In this document: positions 25,857 through 35,466 of the stretch, piece after piece
Layout: each line of letters begins with the position of its first letter
Position numbering within the stretch: position 1 is the first letter of the stretch
Origin: Candidatus Lambdaproteobacteria bacterium RIFOXYD2_FULL_50_16
GTDB taxonomy: Bacteria > SAR324 > XYD2-FULL-50-16
DNA: 41,934 bases
Reading direction: 5' to 3'
NCBI GenBank assembly: GCA_001783695.1
Contig: MFNE01000020.1
Coordinates: 1-41,934, forward strand
The notes under the pieces: generated by a model
The model's input: the letters and a program-made list of their open reading frames with translations, nothing else
Databases searched by the model: none
Told to the model about the DNA's origin: nothing
Position numbers and translations under genes: made by a program

Positions 25857-26792
25857 TTACTCGTAAATTTTTTGGTTTAATACCCAGATATCAATGGGTG
25901 GCCAAACCTTTTGAATCTGAATCTCTGGGCGGAGACGCAAGGTAGGTTGCTGGACTTTATATTTGCCCGGTTTGTATGCCTTGAGGTCAATAAAGGCCTG
26001 GATATCTTCAATGGTCATACTTTCCACCAAAGTTCTAGGCCCCCGAATAGCCAAGCTAAAGGACTTGGGATTAATTTGAGTCACATATACCTGATTAACC
26101 AGCCCTAAAGGGATGTTTTCAAAAAGGCGGATTGTAGGCTCGGAACCAATCTGGATACGGGCGGTATAGTTGTCAGGAGCGGGCTCGATTACCTTGATCC
26201 CTTCGGGCCAATCAATGCTAGCAAACATCTCAATCTCGGCGTTTAGTCCTTCAATACTAAGCGCCTTGGTTTCTAGTTGGTCCAATTTGTCCAAAATCTC
26301 GGCTGAACCTAAGACCCGCACCCGGTCTGGGTACATGGTCACCTTCTGTAACACATGGCCCGGCGCTGGTGCTCCGATTAAAACCGGATGAATCACTAAT
26401 TCGCGTTCAGCCGCTTTTTCAAACTTAATATCGACCGCGTCTGGGTTAATAGTTAAAATCCGCACATTCTTGGGCGTTTTGATATCAGAACGACTGATTT
26501 TAAAGCGGTGGGTCCCTTCGGTGGTGTGCTCCATATCAACCACCGCCTGAAAGTGGCTTGGGTAAATGCTGGCCAAATCGCGGGCAGGAACCTCGACCAA
26601 TATACTCACCGCCTGCAAGGGTTGGCTGGTCATGATTAGGTCCTTAGGGGCGTTGGTATAAGTCAGGGGCACAAAAAATTGAATTTCGGTCTGCCCTTCC
26701 CGGCCTGGCGTAGGAGCCAAAGCCCAAACAATCAGGGCTAACACCAAAGCCAGCAGTTTTTGAGGCCAATTGTTAGTCAAACGTTCCATCAT
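25857..26792 (-). CDS. cdaR: YbbR-domain protein, likely CdaA regulator (CdaR)
   Basis: A 311-aa protein with one N-terminal TM helix (about 10-27) and an extracytoplasmic region of YbbR-type repeats of about 80 aa ([43 protein letters not shown]). The first ATG at 26792 follows GGAGGT by 6 bp; a second ATG follows directly. It overlaps cdaA by 4 bp. In Firmicutes the equivalent protein binds and modulates the diadenylate cyclase; the conserved coupling here implies the same. Confidence 0.9.
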   Translation of the reverse strand: MMERLTNNWPQKLLALVLALIVWALAPTPGREGQTEIQFFVPLTYTNAPKDLIMTSQPLQAVSILVEVPARDLASIYPSHFQAVVDMEHTTEGTHRFKISRSDIKTPKNVRILTINPDAVDIKFEKAAERELVIHPVLIGAPAPGHVLQKVTMYPDRVRVLGSAEILDKLDQLETKALSIEGLNAEIEMFASIDWPEGIKVIEPAPDNYTARIQIGSEPTIRLFENIPLGLVNQVYVTQINPKSFSLAIRGPRTLVESMTIEDIQAFIDLKAYKPGKYKVQQPTLRLRPEIQIQKVWPPIDIWVLNQKIYE

Positions 26793-27571
26793 GGGTCCAC
26801 CTCCAAACGAGCTTTGGAGTCTGTGTATAACTCGGCCAGTTTTTGGCGCAATTCGCTTTCCCCACCGCCGTGGATTAATTTCCCCCGGTGGGCGATGCTG
26901 GTCACACCTCGCTCTTCAGATACCACCAAAATCACGGCGTCGCTTACCTCAGAAAGCCCCAAAGCCGCCCGATGTCGGGTGCCAAGGTTTCCGGCCAAAT
27001 CCTCTTGGTTAGACAGGGGCAAGATACAGCCTGCGTACGAGATCCTTTGGCGTTGATCAATAATCACCGCTCCGTCGTGTAAGGGACCGTGGGTGTTAAA
27101 CAATGTGGCCAGCAATTTAGGGGAAAAATCGGCATTTAGTTTAGTCCCAGAGGTGTAAAACTCGGCCAAACCTATGTCTTTTTCTAGGATTATTAAAGCG
27201 CCAATCTTAAGCTTACTAAAATAGGAGCAAACCTTTACTAGTTTGTCGATCAAGCCCACCGCTTGGCGTGGGGCCGAATTCCATAAAAAACTTCGCACCC
27301 CGATTTGGGCCAGTGCCTTACGAATGTCGGCCTGAAACAAAACAATAATCACCACCACAATACTAGAAAAGAGATTTTTCAGCACCCAGTGGAGCCCGTC
27401 GAGCCCAAAAAAATCGGTCAGGTAGTAAATTACCCCTACCAATAAAAACCCCAGGACGATCTGTAGGGTCCTGGTGCCTTGGAGCATCAGGATAAAGCTA
27501 TAGATAATCGCCGCCAAAATCCCGACATCCACCAAATCCTGCCAACGCAGGGCGAAGAAAAAGTCGCTCAT
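26789..27571 (-). CDS. cdaA: Diadenylate cyclase CdaA (c-di-AMP synthase)
   Basis: A 260-aa membrane enzyme that makes c-di-AMP from two ATP. Three TM helices occupy about 13-80, followed by a DisA_N catalytic domain with DGA at 166-168 and GTRHRAA at 197-203, both needed for activity. It overlaps folP upstream and ybbR downstream by 4 bp each, so all are co-translated. c-di-AMP controls osmolyte and wall homeostasis in other bacteria; the receptors in this organism are not visible here. Confidence 0.96.
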   Translation of the reverse strand: MSDFFFALRWQDLVDVGILAAIIYSFILMLQGTRTLQIVLGFLLVGVIYYLTDFFGLDGLHWVLKNLFSSIVVVIIVLFQADIRKALAQIGVRSFLWNSAPRQAVGLIDKLVKVCSYFSKLKIGALIILEKDIGLAEFYTSGTKLNADFSPKLLATLFNTHGPLHDGAVIIDQRQRISYAGCILPLSNQEDLAGNLGTRHRAALGLSEVSDAVILVVSEERGVTSIAHRGKLIHGGGESELRQKLAELYTDSKARLEVDP

Positions 27572-28665
27572 GGTTTCTTATAAAAATAGGTCATTTTCAG
27601 GGCTTTTAAGGTTGGGCCTACTTCGTGGACCCGGAAAAAACTAGCACCACGCTCAAAACCCAAACATTGGGTTGCTAGGCTTGGGAAAAGCCTATCCTCG
27701 GGACCAAAGCCCAGCGTTTGGCCGATAAAGGACTTGTTCGAGGTGCCTAGTAGAATGGCAGCACCTAAATGAAAAAAGGCCTCGGTCATTCGGAGGAGGT
27801 CCAGGTTGTGCGTCTTCAGTTTACCGAATCCAATGCCAGGGTCAAGCAGAATTGCCTGCTTGGGGACCCCAGCAGCTTCCATTTGGCGCAGTTTTTGTTC
27901 AAAATGTTCGGTTACCTCTAAAACGGGGTCCTCATAAAACGGGCTGTTTTGCATCGACTTTGGGGTCCCTTGGCGGTGCATCAGCACATATCCCGCTCCG
28001 TATTCGGCCACTAATTGGGCCATTTCGCTGCCCGCAGCTAGCCCAGATACATCGTTTACCAAACAGGCACCCGCGTCCAGTGCTGCTCTGGCGACCTCGG
28101 TTTTTTGGGTGTCAATAGAAAGCGGAATTTGTGGCCAGCGTTTTTGAATTGCTTTTAAAGTAGGTAAGACCCTCTTGATTTCTTCGGGGGCCTCAACCGG
28201 GTCAGAGCCCGGCCTAGTGGATTCTCCGCCCAAATCCAGCCAGTGGGCCCCTTCTTCGATCATCCGCTCAGCTTGGGCCAACGCTTGGTCTAGCTGGGTA
28301 TATTTACCACCATCGTAAAAGCTATCGGGGGTCAGGTTTAAAATACCCATCACCTGTGGGCCAGGATAGGTCTGGCCCCTCAGGGTAAAAACCGGTTCGG
28401 GTCGCGGCAGCATTAAGGACAACAACGGGGCCGAGGTTTCAGGATAATTTTGGGCCAAGGTGGGCGCAATCTCCCCCCAGTAAAGGGGGTCAAAGGCCAG
28501 AGCAAAACGCTGCCCAACTTGGGCAACACCGGGAAGTTGAGATAGATCACCCCGGCCTAGGATAAGGTCGAGGCGGCCCCCTTGGGGGGGGCTCGCCTGA
28601 TAATACCGTTTTAAATAATCCTCAACCACCAACCGAGGCAGGCCGGGGACATAAACCAGGGTCAT
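27568..28665 (-). CDS. folP: Dihydropteroate synthase with N-terminal extension
   Basis: A 365-aa folate enzyme that joins para-aminobenzoate to 6-hydroxymethyl-dihydropterin pyrophosphate. The core starts near 95 with VMGILNLTPDSFYDGG (106-120), followed by GESTRPGSDPV, LSIDTQKTEVA, NDVSGL and LLDPGIGFGK. An extra 90-95 residues precede it compared with the roughly 280-aa E. coli enzyme. They have no recognised motif; similar long forms occur in some deltaproteobacteria. It overlaps ftsH (upstream) and cdaA (downstream) by 4 bp. Confidence 0.95.
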   Translation of the reverse strand: MTLVYVPGLPRLVVEDYLKRYYQASPPQGGRLDLILGRGDLSQLPGVAQVGQRFALAFDPLYWGEIAPTLAQNYPETSAPLLSLMLPRPEPVFTLRGQTYPGPQVMGILNLTPDSFYDGGKYTQLDQALAQAERMIEEGAHWLDLGGESTRPGSDPVEAPEEIKRVLPTLKAIQKRWPQIPLSIDTQKTEVARAALDAGACLVNDVSGLAAGSEMAQLVAEYGAGYVLMHRQGTPKSMQNSPFYEDPVLEVTEHFEQKLRQMEAAGVPKQAILLDPGIGFGKLKTHNLDLLRMTEAFFHLGAAILLGTSNKSFIGQTLGFGPEDRLFPSLATQCLGFERGASFFRVHEVGPTLKALKMTYFYKKP

Positions 28666-30455
28666 GAAACTTGCGCTACCTTGCCCAAAGCCTCGTCAAT
28701 ATACGAACCATCTATGGTCTCAGCTTCAATCAAGCGTTCGGAAACCTTGTGTAAGACGTCGATATTTTTTTTGAGCATTTTAGTGGCGGTCTTGTAAGCG
28801 TCGTTAACGATTTTTTTGACCTCTTGGTCAATCAGTTTGGCCGAAGATTGGCTGATCCGCTTCTTTTTCATTAAATCCCGGCCTAAAAAGACCTCCGATT
28901 GGCCTACAGCAAGGTAAATAGGCCCTATTTTCTCACTCATCCCCCAGTTACAGACCATCCGGTGGGCTACTTGGGTCGCCCGTTCCAGGTCGTTACTTGC
29001 TCCAGTGGTGAAGTGATTAAAGATCAGCTCTTCAGCCGCTCGTCCGCCCATCATCATCGCCAACATCCCTAAAAGTTGGCTTTTGTTTTGGGAAAAACGG
29101 TCTTCTTTAGGTAATAACATTGTTAAACCCAAGGCCCGACCCCGAGGGACGATGGTTACCTTGTGGACCGGGTCCACCCCTTCCATCAAAGCGGCCACAA
29201 TTGCGTGCCCCGCCTCGTGATAAGCAGTGGTCCGTTTTTCCTGGTCCCCAACTACCATGCTGCGCCGCTCTTTGCCCAACATCAACTTGTCGCGAGCTTC
29301 TTCGAAGTCGGTCATGCTCACGGTTTTTTTGTTTTTGCGAGCCGCATTTAACGCCGCTTCGTTGGCGAGGTTGGCTAGATCGGCCCCGGTGAAGCCGGGG
29401 GTTCCTTGAGCGATGATCTTTAGATCAACATCTGGGTCTAGGGTGATCTCTCGTACATGTACACCTAAGATCTGGCAGCGCCCGTTGGTATCGGGTTTGG
29501 GCACCACCACCTGGCGGTCGAAGCGCCCAGGCCTAGTAAGGGCCGAATCGAGGACGTCAGGTCGGTTGGTTGCGGCCACCACAATCACTCCTTCGTTGCC
29601 CCCAAATCCGTCCATCTCCACTAGGAGTTGGTTAAGGGTTTGCTCGCGTTCGTCGTTACCACCACCGAGTCCGGCACCGCGGTGCCTGCCTACCGCATCG
29701 ATCTCGTCGATAAAGATTATACAAGGGGCTACCGCTCGCGCTTGGGCAAAGAGGTCGCGCACCCTGGAAGCTCCCACCCCAACAAACATCTCCACAAAGT
29801 CCGAACCTGAAATCGACAAAAAGGCCGTTCCCGCTTCTCCAGCAATAGCTTTGGCCAGCAAGGTTTTCCCCGTTCCTGGCTCGCCTACTAGGAGTACGCC
29901 CGTGGGGATCTTGCCGCCCAACTTTTCAAATTTGCTTGGATCTCTTAAAAACTCAACAATTTCGTCCAATTCTGCTTTTGATTCTTCGATTCCCGCGACA
30001 TCGGCAAAGGTCACCTTCACGCTGTTTTCATCCGATTTTTTGGCCTTGGATTTGCCAAAGCTCATCATCTTGTTGCCACCTTGCATCTGCCGCATAAAAA
30101 AGACCCAGACCCCAATGATCAGGATAATCGGCAGCCAACTCGACAAGATCGCGTAAAAGAGCCCGTTTTGCTCGGTCGATTCAATACGGAAATGCACCCG
30201 TTTGACATATAACATGGGTACAATGGCAAAGTAGCGGGGAACCGTGGTTACAAAGACTTCCCCAGAGGTTGTCTTGCCGGTTACTTGAGGGCCTTTGATA
30301 ATGGCATCGGTTACCTGACCGCCATCTACAAGGTTAAGAAAGGCCGAAAAGGGCACTTCATGACCTCGAGGTGGGGCGCTGGTTAGCGCATAAACCAAGA
30401 CAAATCCGAGCACTAAGGCCAAGACAAGGATCAAATTTCTAGAATTGGGTTGCAT
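28662..30455 (-). CDS. ftsH: ATP-dependent zinc metalloprotease FtsH
   Basis: A 597-aa membrane AAA protease. TM1 is at about 8-26, a short periplasmic domain follows, and TM2 is at about 102-121. AAA motifs: GEPGTGKT at 191-198, Walker B IIFIDEID near 248, and the second region of homology [19 protein letters not shown]. The protease zinc site HEAGH is near 415. It degrades membrane and short-lived soluble proteins. It is the first gene of the operon, and 340 bp of upstream non-coding sequence probably carries its promoter. Confidence 0.97.
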   Translation of the reverse strand: MQPNSRNLILVLALVLGFVLVYALTSAPPRGHEVPFSAFLNLVDGGQVTDAIIKGPQVTGKTTSGEVFVTTVPRYFAIVPMLYVKRVHFRIESTEQNGLFYAILSSWLPIILIIGVWVFFMRQMQGGNKMMSFGKSKAKKSDENSVKVTFADVAGIEESKAELDEIVEFLRDPSKFEKLGGKIPTGVLLVGEPGTGKTLLAKAIAGEAGTAFLSISGSDFVEMFVGVGASRVRDLFAQARAVAPCIIFIDEIDAVGRHRGAGLGGGNDEREQTLNQLLVEMDGFGGNEGVIVVAATNRPDVLDSALTRPGRFDRQVVVPKPDTNGRCQILGVHVREITLDPDVDLKIIAQGTPGFTGADLANLANEAALNAARKNKKTVSMTDFEEARDKLMLGKERRSMVVGDQEKRTTAYHEAGHAIVAALMEGVDPVHKVTIVPRGRALGLTMLLPKEDRFSQNKSQLLGMLAMMMGGRAAEELIFNHFTTGASNDLERATQVAHRMVCNWGMSEKIGPIYLAVGQSEVFLGRDLMKKKRISQSSAKLIDQEVKKIVNDAYKTATKMLKKNIDVLHKVSERLIEAETIDGSYIDEALGKVAQVS

Positions 30456-30795
30456 TCGCTAGTCTCCTGGTAAGTCCATAGTTTAAGCGGTTTTAATAAA
30501 TCTTCCAACCCCTAAAGGTACTTTAAGCCCAAAGACAGATCGACTCTGTAAAAACCTCACCTTTATGGGCTAATCAAACACCAGGGACCAGAGCCACTCC
30601 TGCCTGATTTTGAAGGGGGATCAGGGAGAGGGATGGTCTGTATCTGTATATTGGGCAAGGCGGAAGAGACTTGCAAAAGACTGAAATGAGAGCTTCGCTT
30701 CGGGTAGAAAAGGAACCTTAAGCCAAGTTGTTTATAGGACCTGGGAAACTCTGCATGGCCTTGACGGGGAAACAAGGAGAGGGTACCTAGGGGAA
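30456..30795. other. Divergent intergenic region, ftsH / J-domain gene
   Basis: About 340 bp between divergent genes. I see no gene, strong hairpin or clear operator. It should contain both promoters, but no convincing -35/-10 pair stands out on either strand. Confidence 0.5.
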
Positions 30796-31224
30796 ATGAG
30801 CCTTAACGAACGATTGATGCTGCTTTTAAAATCCTTAGCCGGGGAACAGCTCGACGAGTTTTCTAAAAAACTTGATGAGCAACTAGGCCAGTGGGAACGC
30901 CGTTTAGGGCTAGACGAAGAGGGGCAAAAAAGGGCTGGAAGCCAGACTGGTTATCAGTCTAAATACAAAGCTAAGTTTGAAGAGACCGGGACTAAAGGAT
31001 CAAAACCCAACTACTCTGATTCGTTTTTAAAAGACTTGGCTGCTTTTGGCCTCACCCCGCCAGTCACCTTGGCTGAACTCAAAAAGGCCCGCAATCGCGA
31101 GCTTAAAAAGTTCCACCCCGACCGCTTCGAGCAAGAGCCAGAAAAAAAAGAAGCCGCTGGCCGCATCGCCCAAATCCTCACCGACACCTATGAACGGCTG
31201 GTTAGGGATAAGCGGATTCTCTAA
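30796..31224 (+). CDS. J-domain-containing protein
   Basis: A 142-aa protein. The last 65 residues form a DnaJ-like J domain with the diagnostic HPD in LKKFHPDRFEQ (about residues 108-113), preceded by the helix VTLAELKKARNRELKKF and followed by a helix reading ILTDTYERL. The first 75 residues are charged and partly coiled (EQLDEFSKKLDEQLGQWERRLGL), with a low-complexity linker. It likely stimulates an Hsp70 for a specific client. ATG 30796 lacks a strong ribosome-binding site. Its stop overlaps the convergent gene's stop at CTAA (31221-31224). Confidence 0.85.
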   Translation: MSLNERLMLLLKSLAGEQLDEFSKKLDEQLGQWERRLGLDEEGQKRAGSQTGYQSKYKAKFEETGTKGSKPNYSDSFLKDLAAFGLTPPVTLAELKKARNRELKKFHPDRFEQEPEKKEAAGRIAQILTDTYERLVRDKRIL

Positions 31225-31499
31225 CTAGCGGTTACCTCCCCCAACTCCTTCACCACTCGGTCCTTGATGGTTTTGTAGCTGGGGCCACCTTGATAGACGT
31301 TGCGGGCGACGTTTAGGTATTCGACGGCGAAATCAGCAAGCTTGGCGCGGGCCCCGGTCTCACGGGCTTTGGCCGCTTCTAACAAACCTCCGTATATCTC
31401 TGTAAGCCCTTGAACAAACTGATTCACCTCGATCTGGGTATCGTGAGGGGCAATCTGTTTTTCTAGGCGCAGGCGCAGGTAGGTCTTTTCCCAAGACAT
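31221..31499 (-). CDS. Hypothetical small helical protein
   Basis: A 92-aa, Ala/Glu/Lys-rich, predicted helical protein with no signal peptide and no known motif. It lies 55 bp downstream of the iron SOD gene on the same strand and may be co-transcribed with it. A GGAG precedes the start. The family is not recognised. Confidence 0.65.
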   Translation of the reverse strand: MSWEKTYLRLRLEKQIAPHDTQIEVNQFVQGLTEIYGGLLEAAKARETGARAKLADFAVEYLNVARNVYQGGPSYKTIKDRVVKELGEVTAS

Positions 31500-31554
31500 C
31501 TGAAAAACTCCAAAAAGGATTGGAAAGCAAGGCCGGGGAACCCGGCCAGCTTCC

Positions 31555-32130
31555 TTAAAGGTTGGAATTTACAAAATCCCAATTGATCAAATGATCTACA
31601 AAGGCGGTTAGATAGTCAGGCCGCCGGTTTTGAAAGTCGAGGTAGTAGGCATGTTCCCAAACATCTACGGTCAAAAGGGGCTTTTGGCCATGAGCTAAAG
31701 GAGTATCTGCATTGGCAGTTTTAGTGATCTTAAGTTTGCCTTGATCTAAAACCAACCAAGCCCAGCCTGATCCAAACTGGGTCGCGCCCGCTGCCTTGAA
31801 CTCTTCGACAAACTTATCGAAAGATCCAAAGGCTTCGTCAATTTTGGCCGCAATCTTGCCCGTGGGTTTGCCGCCACCGCCTTTTTTCATGCAGTGCCAA
31901 TAAAAGGTATGGTTGTAAACCTGGGCAGCGTTGTTAAAAATACCTTCTTTGCTGGTTTTGACAATCTCTTCTAGGTCCTGACCCGCAAATGGGGTGCCTT
32001 CGATTAACTTGTTTAAGTTGGTCACGTAGGCATTGTGGTGTTTGCCATGGTGGAAGCTTAGGGTGTTGGCGCTGATATAGGGCTCTAACGCATTTGAAGC
32101 GAAAGGCAATTCAGGGAGGGTAATGGCCAT
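31555..32130 (-). CDS. sodB: Superoxide dismutase (iron type)
   Basis: A 191-aa cytosolic enzyme that dismutates superoxide. Metal ligands fit the family: His in [13 protein letters not shown], His in NHTFYWHCM, and Asp/His in [22 protein letters not shown], with Gln at the position typical of FeSOD, supports iron rather than manganese. GGAG precedes the ATG. Upstream, an AT-rich stretch includes a TATTAT (- strand; 32182-32187) that could be a -10 element. The gene occupies the place after rplL where rpoB usually sits. Confidence 0.95.
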   Translation of the reverse strand: MAITLPELPFASNALEPYISANTLSFHHGKHHNAYVTNLNKLIEGTPFAGQDLEEIVKTSKEGIFNNAAQVYNHTFYWHCMKKGGGGKPTGKIAAKIDEAFGSFDKFVEEFKAAGATQFGSGWAWLVLDQGKLKITKTANADTPLAHGQKPLLTVDVWEHAYYLDFQNRRPDYLTAFVDHLINWDFVNSNL

Positions 32131-32245
32131 GGGGGCTCCTGGTTAAGGTTGGTAGGGGTGATTTTATATATTTTTATATCTATAATAGGGCTTACGGTTT
32201 GGTTAGGTTGTAATCTAGCTCACTTAAGCCCCCATGTCACTGGGC

Positions 32246-32284
32246 AAAAAAAAACCCGGCCCCTTTTGCCAGGGACCGGGTTTT
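32246..32284 (-). terminator. Strong Rho-independent terminator after rplL
   Basis: On the - strand a GC-rich hairpin (AAAACCCGG-type stem, 32251-32284, around a CTGGCAAAAGG-type loop) is followed by a run of nine T. It lies about 20 bp past the rplL stop and closes the ribosomal-protein operon. Confidence 0.9.
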
Positions 32285-32303
32285 AAACCAAGAGGCCAAA
32301 AAA

Positions 32304-32687
32304 TTACTTGATCTCGACGCTAGCGCCAGCTTCGGTAAGTTTCTTTTTAACGTCTTCAGCTTCTGCTTTAGACACACCTTCTTTAACTTTGCAATCAGCA
32401 CCAGCAGCTTCAACCATGTCTTTGGCTTCTTTGAGGCCCAGACCGGTAATACCGCGGATTTCTTTGATTACGTTAATCTTGTTGGCGCCGAAGCCAGTCA
32501 TGATTACGTCAAACTCGGTTTGCTCTTCGGTGGCAACAGCAGCAACTGGGCCAGCAGCAACAGCTACGGTAGCAGCAGCGGCAGAAACGCCGAACTTCGT
32601 TTCGAGTTCTTTAACCATTTCAGAAAGGTCGAGTACTGACATGTTGGCAATAAACTCGATCACTTGGGCTTTGGTAATGTTAGACAT
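32304..32687 (-). CDS. rplL: 50S ribosomal protein L7/L12
   Basis: A 127-aa stalk protein. It has an N-terminal dimerisation helix, an Ala-rich hinge (about 35-52), and a C-terminal domain with [24 protein letters not shown] for translation-factor binding. It is 21 bp downstream of rplJ. It is the last gene of its operon, closed by a strong terminator. Confidence 0.98.
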   Translation of the reverse strand: MSNITKAQVIEFIANMSVLDLSEMVKELETKFGVSAAAATVAVAAGPVAAVATEEQTEFDVIMTGFGANKINVIKEIRGITGLGLKEAKDMVEAAGADCKVKEGVSKAEAEDVKKKLTEAGASVEIK

Positions 32688-32708
32688 GGAATTCTCCTAG
32701 GTTAATAG

Positions 32709-33236
32709 TTAAGATTTGGAATCTGCAATGGCTTGTAAGGTCCGAACAAAACTGGCGGGAACCTCGTTGAGGGTCCGAGCGAAGTTGGTGATCGGGGCGT
32801 TGAATACGTATAGCAATTTGGTGAGCAACTCTTCTTTCGAAGGCAGCTGAGACAAAGCAACCACACCCGCCGCATCGAGCAACTTGCCTACGTTGTTGGT
32901 GACCAAAAGGCCGGCAACAATAGACAGTTTTTCGTTGGTCTTTACTGCGTCGGCAATAACCTTGGCGTGCGCAATCGGGTCGTGAGTGCTGTAAACAAGG
33001 GCCCTGGTGTCTTTGAATTGCGAGGACAAAGATTCGTAGGCGGTCCCTTGGGAGCCTAACCTAGCCAAGGTGTTTTTCAACACCTTAAACTTCGCGCCGT
33101 TTTGATTCAGGGTTTTGCGTAGCTGGGTCAAGGATTCCACCGTGGAACCTTGATAGCTGACCAAAACTCCCGAAAGGGCGTGCTCGAAAATGTCCTTGAA
33201 TTCGGCGACCAAGACCTCTTTTTGAGACCGATCCAT
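32709..33236 (-). CDS. rplJ: 50S ribosomal protein L10
   Basis: A 175-aa base of the L7/L12 stalk that binds 23S rRNA. Family features: an N-terminal KEVLVAEFKDIFEHALSGVLVSYQG segment, LRKTLNQNGAKFKVLKNTL, and a C-terminal helix (about 155-175) that binds L7/L12 dimers. AAGGAG precedes the ATG. A 230-bp leader separates it from rplA. Confidence 0.97.
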   Translation of the reverse strand: MDRSQKEVLVAEFKDIFEHALSGVLVSYQGSTVESLTQLRKTLNQNGAKFKVLKNTLARLGSQGTAYESLSSQFKDTRALVYSTHDPIAHAKVIADAVKTNEKLSIVAGLLVTNNVGKLLDAAGVVALSQLPSKEELLTKLLYVFNAPITNFARTLNEVPASFVRTLQAIADSKS

Positions 33237-33466
33237 GAATTCTCCTTATAGGTAATTAACAGCCATCAGGCTGAAACCAAGCCCCACCAGAGGTGGAACC
33301 GGGAATATAGGATGTCGAAAGGGGAGATTTGGCCCACAATTGGGGCCATCGCGGCAAGCGCGGTTCTCTCGGCAGGGTGGGGGTTTAAGCTTAAAGCCCC
33401 TGCTTTCTTCGACAACCAAGTGTTTGAGCTTTCGCTCGAATTTTTTTGGGGCGTTCACCCCAAGGT
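33237..33466 (-). promoter_or_regulatory. Probable L10 leader between rplA and rplJ
   Basis: 230 nt of non-coding sequence precedes rplJ, where the autoregulatory L10(L12)4-binding leader lies in many bacteria. On the - strand it opens with a TTGGGG/CCCCAA hairpin right after the rplA stop. A-rich sequence, not T, follows it, so this is not a terminator. Several further GC-rich pairings and an AAATCTCCCC-type region follow. I could not fold it to confirm the kink-turn expected for L10 binding. Confidence 0.5.
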
Positions 33467-34162
33467 CTAACTAAACTGCTTCTCGTCCACCCGGACACCA
33501 GGACCCATGGTCGAGGAAACCGCGATGTTTTTGATATAAACGCCCTTAGCCGAAGAGGGCTTCAGTTTGACGAGTTGGTCGTAAATAGCTTTGATGTTTT
33601 CTTTCAAAGCGGCTTCAGAGAAGGTTGCCAAACCACAAGTAGAATGGATGTTGGCCCCTTTGTCAGTCCTGAACTGCACCTGACCTTTTTTGATCTCATT
33701 AACTGCTTTGGCAACATCAGTGGTCACCGTGCCAACCTTGGGGTTAGGCATTAAACCTTTAGGTCCCAAAAGTTTACCAATCTTACCGACCACCACCATC
33801 ATGTCAGGAGTAGCCACGACTCGGTCAAACTCGAACCAATTTTCAGACTGGATCTTTTCAGCCAATTCTTCACCACCTACAAATTCAGCCCCAGCTTCGG
33901 TAGCTTCTTTTGCTTTGTCGCCGCGTGCAAAAACCAGCACTCTTAGGACCTGTCCGGTTCCGTGAGGAAGGACTACCGAGCCCCGAACCATTTGATCCGA
34001 TTTTCGGGGGTCGATCCCTAGGCGAATGGCTACGTCCACTTTCTCGGTGAACTTGGAGCTGGCATATTTTTTAACCAAGGCCAATGCGTCGTCGATCGAG
34101 TATTTGGATTCTCGGTCAATCTCTTCTAACCAGGCTTTTTTTCTTTTTGAAATCTTGGGCAT
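33467..34162 (-). CDS. rplA: 50S ribosomal protein L1
   Basis: A 231-aa full-length L1. Motifs: [31 protein letters not shown], then [10 protein letters not shown] and a C-terminal [11 protein letters not shown] strand. It forms the L1 stalk of the ribosome. It is 14 bp downstream of rplK in the usual K-A-J-L order. Confidence 0.98.
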   Translation of the reverse strand: MPKISKRKKAWLEEIDRESKYSIDDALALVKKYASSKFTEKVDVAIRLGIDPRKSDQMVRGSVVLPHGTGQVLRVLVFARGDKAKEATEAGAEFVGGEELAEKIQSENWFEFDRVVATPDMMVVVGKIGKLLGPKGLMPNPKVGTVTTDVAKAVNEIKKGQVQFRTDKGANIHSTCGLATFSEAALKENIKAIYDQLVKLKPSSAKGVYIKNIAVSSTMGPGVRVDEKQFS

Positions 34163-34176
34163 ATTATTCTCTTCGG

Positions 34177-34605
34177 TTATTCGCCGGGCACGGTGATTCC
34201 CATGCTTCTAGCGGTACCTACTACCTGTTGTTTGGCTGCTTCGAGGTCGTAGCAGTTGAGGTCCGGTAGTTTGACCTTAGCAATCTCGTCAATCTGGGCT
34301 TGGGTGATCTTGCCAACCTTTTGCAGGTTGGGGGTCGCGCTGCCTTTGGTGAGGCCCAAAGCCTTTTTAATCAACACCGGAACCGGTGGGGTTTTGGTGA
34401 TGAAGGTAAAGCTGCGGTCGGCATAGACCGTAATCACCACAGGGATGATTAGACCTGCGTCTGCTTGGGTTTTTGCGTTAAAACTTTTGCAAAACTCCAT
34501 GATGTTAACCCCTCGTTGGCCCAAAGCAGGACCAATAGGTGGCTGGGGGTTTGCGGCCCCGGCGGGAATCTGCAATTTAATGTATCCAGTGATCTTTTTG
34601 GCCAT
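34177..34605 (-). CDS. rplK: 50S ribosomal protein L11
   Basis: A 142-aa full-length protein. [33 protein letters not shown] is the conserved L11 start, and the C-terminus holds the 23S-binding domain ending in [10 protein letters not shown]. It is part of the GTPase-associated centre and lies 16 bp after nusG. Confidence 0.98.
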   Translation of the reverse strand: MAKKITGYIKLQIPAGAANPQPPIGPALGQRGVNIMEFCKSFNAKTQADAGLIIPVVITVYADRSFTFITKTPPVPVLIKKALGLTKGSATPNLQKVGKITQAQIDEIAKVKLPDLNCYDLEAAKQQVVGTARSMGITVPGE

Positions 34606-34621
34606 GGTTTCGTTCCTGTCT

Positions 34622-35179
34622 CTATTCTACCAGTCTTACCTTGTCGAAGCTCAATTCCAAAGGAGTCGAGCGTCCAAAGATACTGACCAAAACGGTCAAT
34701 TTGTTGTGTTCTTTATCCACCTCGTCGATCACCCCGTTAAACTCGGCGAAAGGTCCGTCAATAACCACCACCGTTTGCCCCAGGGAGAAGGTAGAATCGA
34801 TTTCGGCCTGTTTAACCCCCGAAGAGATCTGACCTCGAATTGACTCTAACTCCTTTTCGGAAACCGCCTGCGGCTTAGCCGGGGTTCCTCCGACAAATCC
34901 CGAAACCTTGGGAATGTCCATTAATACGTGCCACAGGTCTTCGGTCAGGTGCATTCTAATCAAGATGTAACCAGGAAAATAGGTTACATTGGTTTTCCTG
35001 ACCTTATCCCCTTTTTTGGTGGTCACCTCTTCGGAGGGGATAAAAATCTCATCGACCAACTCGACCATATTTCTTAGGCGGAGTTGCTCCCTGATCAAGA
35101 GGCTTACCTTGTTTTCAAAACCCGCGTAGGCCTGTAGGATATACCACTGGTATGACGGGGTCCCGGTCGTTTCGCTCAT
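34622..35179 (-). CDS. nusG: Transcription termination/antitermination protein NusG
   Basis: A 185-aa protein with the NGN domain ([35 protein letters not shown]) and a C-terminal KOW domain ([22 protein letters not shown]). It binds RNA polymerase and couples it to Rho or the ribosome. It begins 2 bp after secE. Confidence 0.98.
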   Translation of the reverse strand: MSETTGTPSYQWYILQAYAGFENKVSLLIREQLRLRNMVELVDEIFIPSEEVTTKKGDKVRKTNVTYFPGYILIRMHLTEDLWHVLMDIPKVSGFVGGTPAKPQAVSEKELESIRGQISSGVKQAEIDSTFSLGQTVVVIDGPFAEFNGVIDEVDKEHNKLTVLVSIFGRSTPLELSFDKVRLVE

Positions 35180-35181
35180 GG

Positions 35182-35367
35182 TTATCCTATCACCTGTTTG
35201 ACAATATTACTCAAACCGTAATCAACCGCGCCTAGGAACAAGGAGCAAATCAAGGTGATCAACAGCGTCACGCCGGTTTGCTTAATCGTCTGCTCCCTTG
35301 AGGGCCAAGAAACCTTCTTGAACTCGGCCCTTACATCGGTGAGAAACTTGTTGATCCGCTTAAACAT
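35182..35367 (-). CDS. secE: Preprotein translocase subunit SecE
   Basis: A 61-aa single-TM form of SecE. It has the amphipathic helix FLTDVRAEFKKVSWPSREQTIKQT and one TM helix (about 34-56). It stabilises SecY. It lies between tRNA-Trp and nusG, the standard location. Confidence 0.96.
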   Translation of the reverse strand: MFKRINKFLTDVRAEFKKVSWPSREQTIKQTGVTLLITLICSLFLGAVDYGLSNIVKQVIG

Positions 35368-35390
35368 AGTTGGTCCCTATCCCTTTTGTG

Positions 35391-35466
35391 TGGCAGGCCA
35401 GGAGGGAATCGAACCCCCGACACTCGGTTTTGGAGACCGATGCTCTACCAACTGAGCTACTGGCCT
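35391..35466 (-). tRNA. tRNA-Trp (anticodon CCA)
   Basis: A 76-nt cloverleaf with encoded CCA. Acceptor AGGCCAG/CTGGCCT; anticodon loop CTCCAAA on a TCGGT/ACCGA stem gives CCA; the T-arm contains GGTTCGATTCC. Its first two bases overlap the rpmG stop codon. Confidence 0.95.

Noticed and set aside
29413-30156. 247-codon + strand frame antisense to ftsH
   Set aside because: It is the mirror of a highly conserved gene, with a Ser/Pro-rich meaningless translation.
33444-33463. Hairpin after rplA as a terminator
   Set aside because: On the coding strand it is followed by A rather than T, so it is treated as part of the leader.
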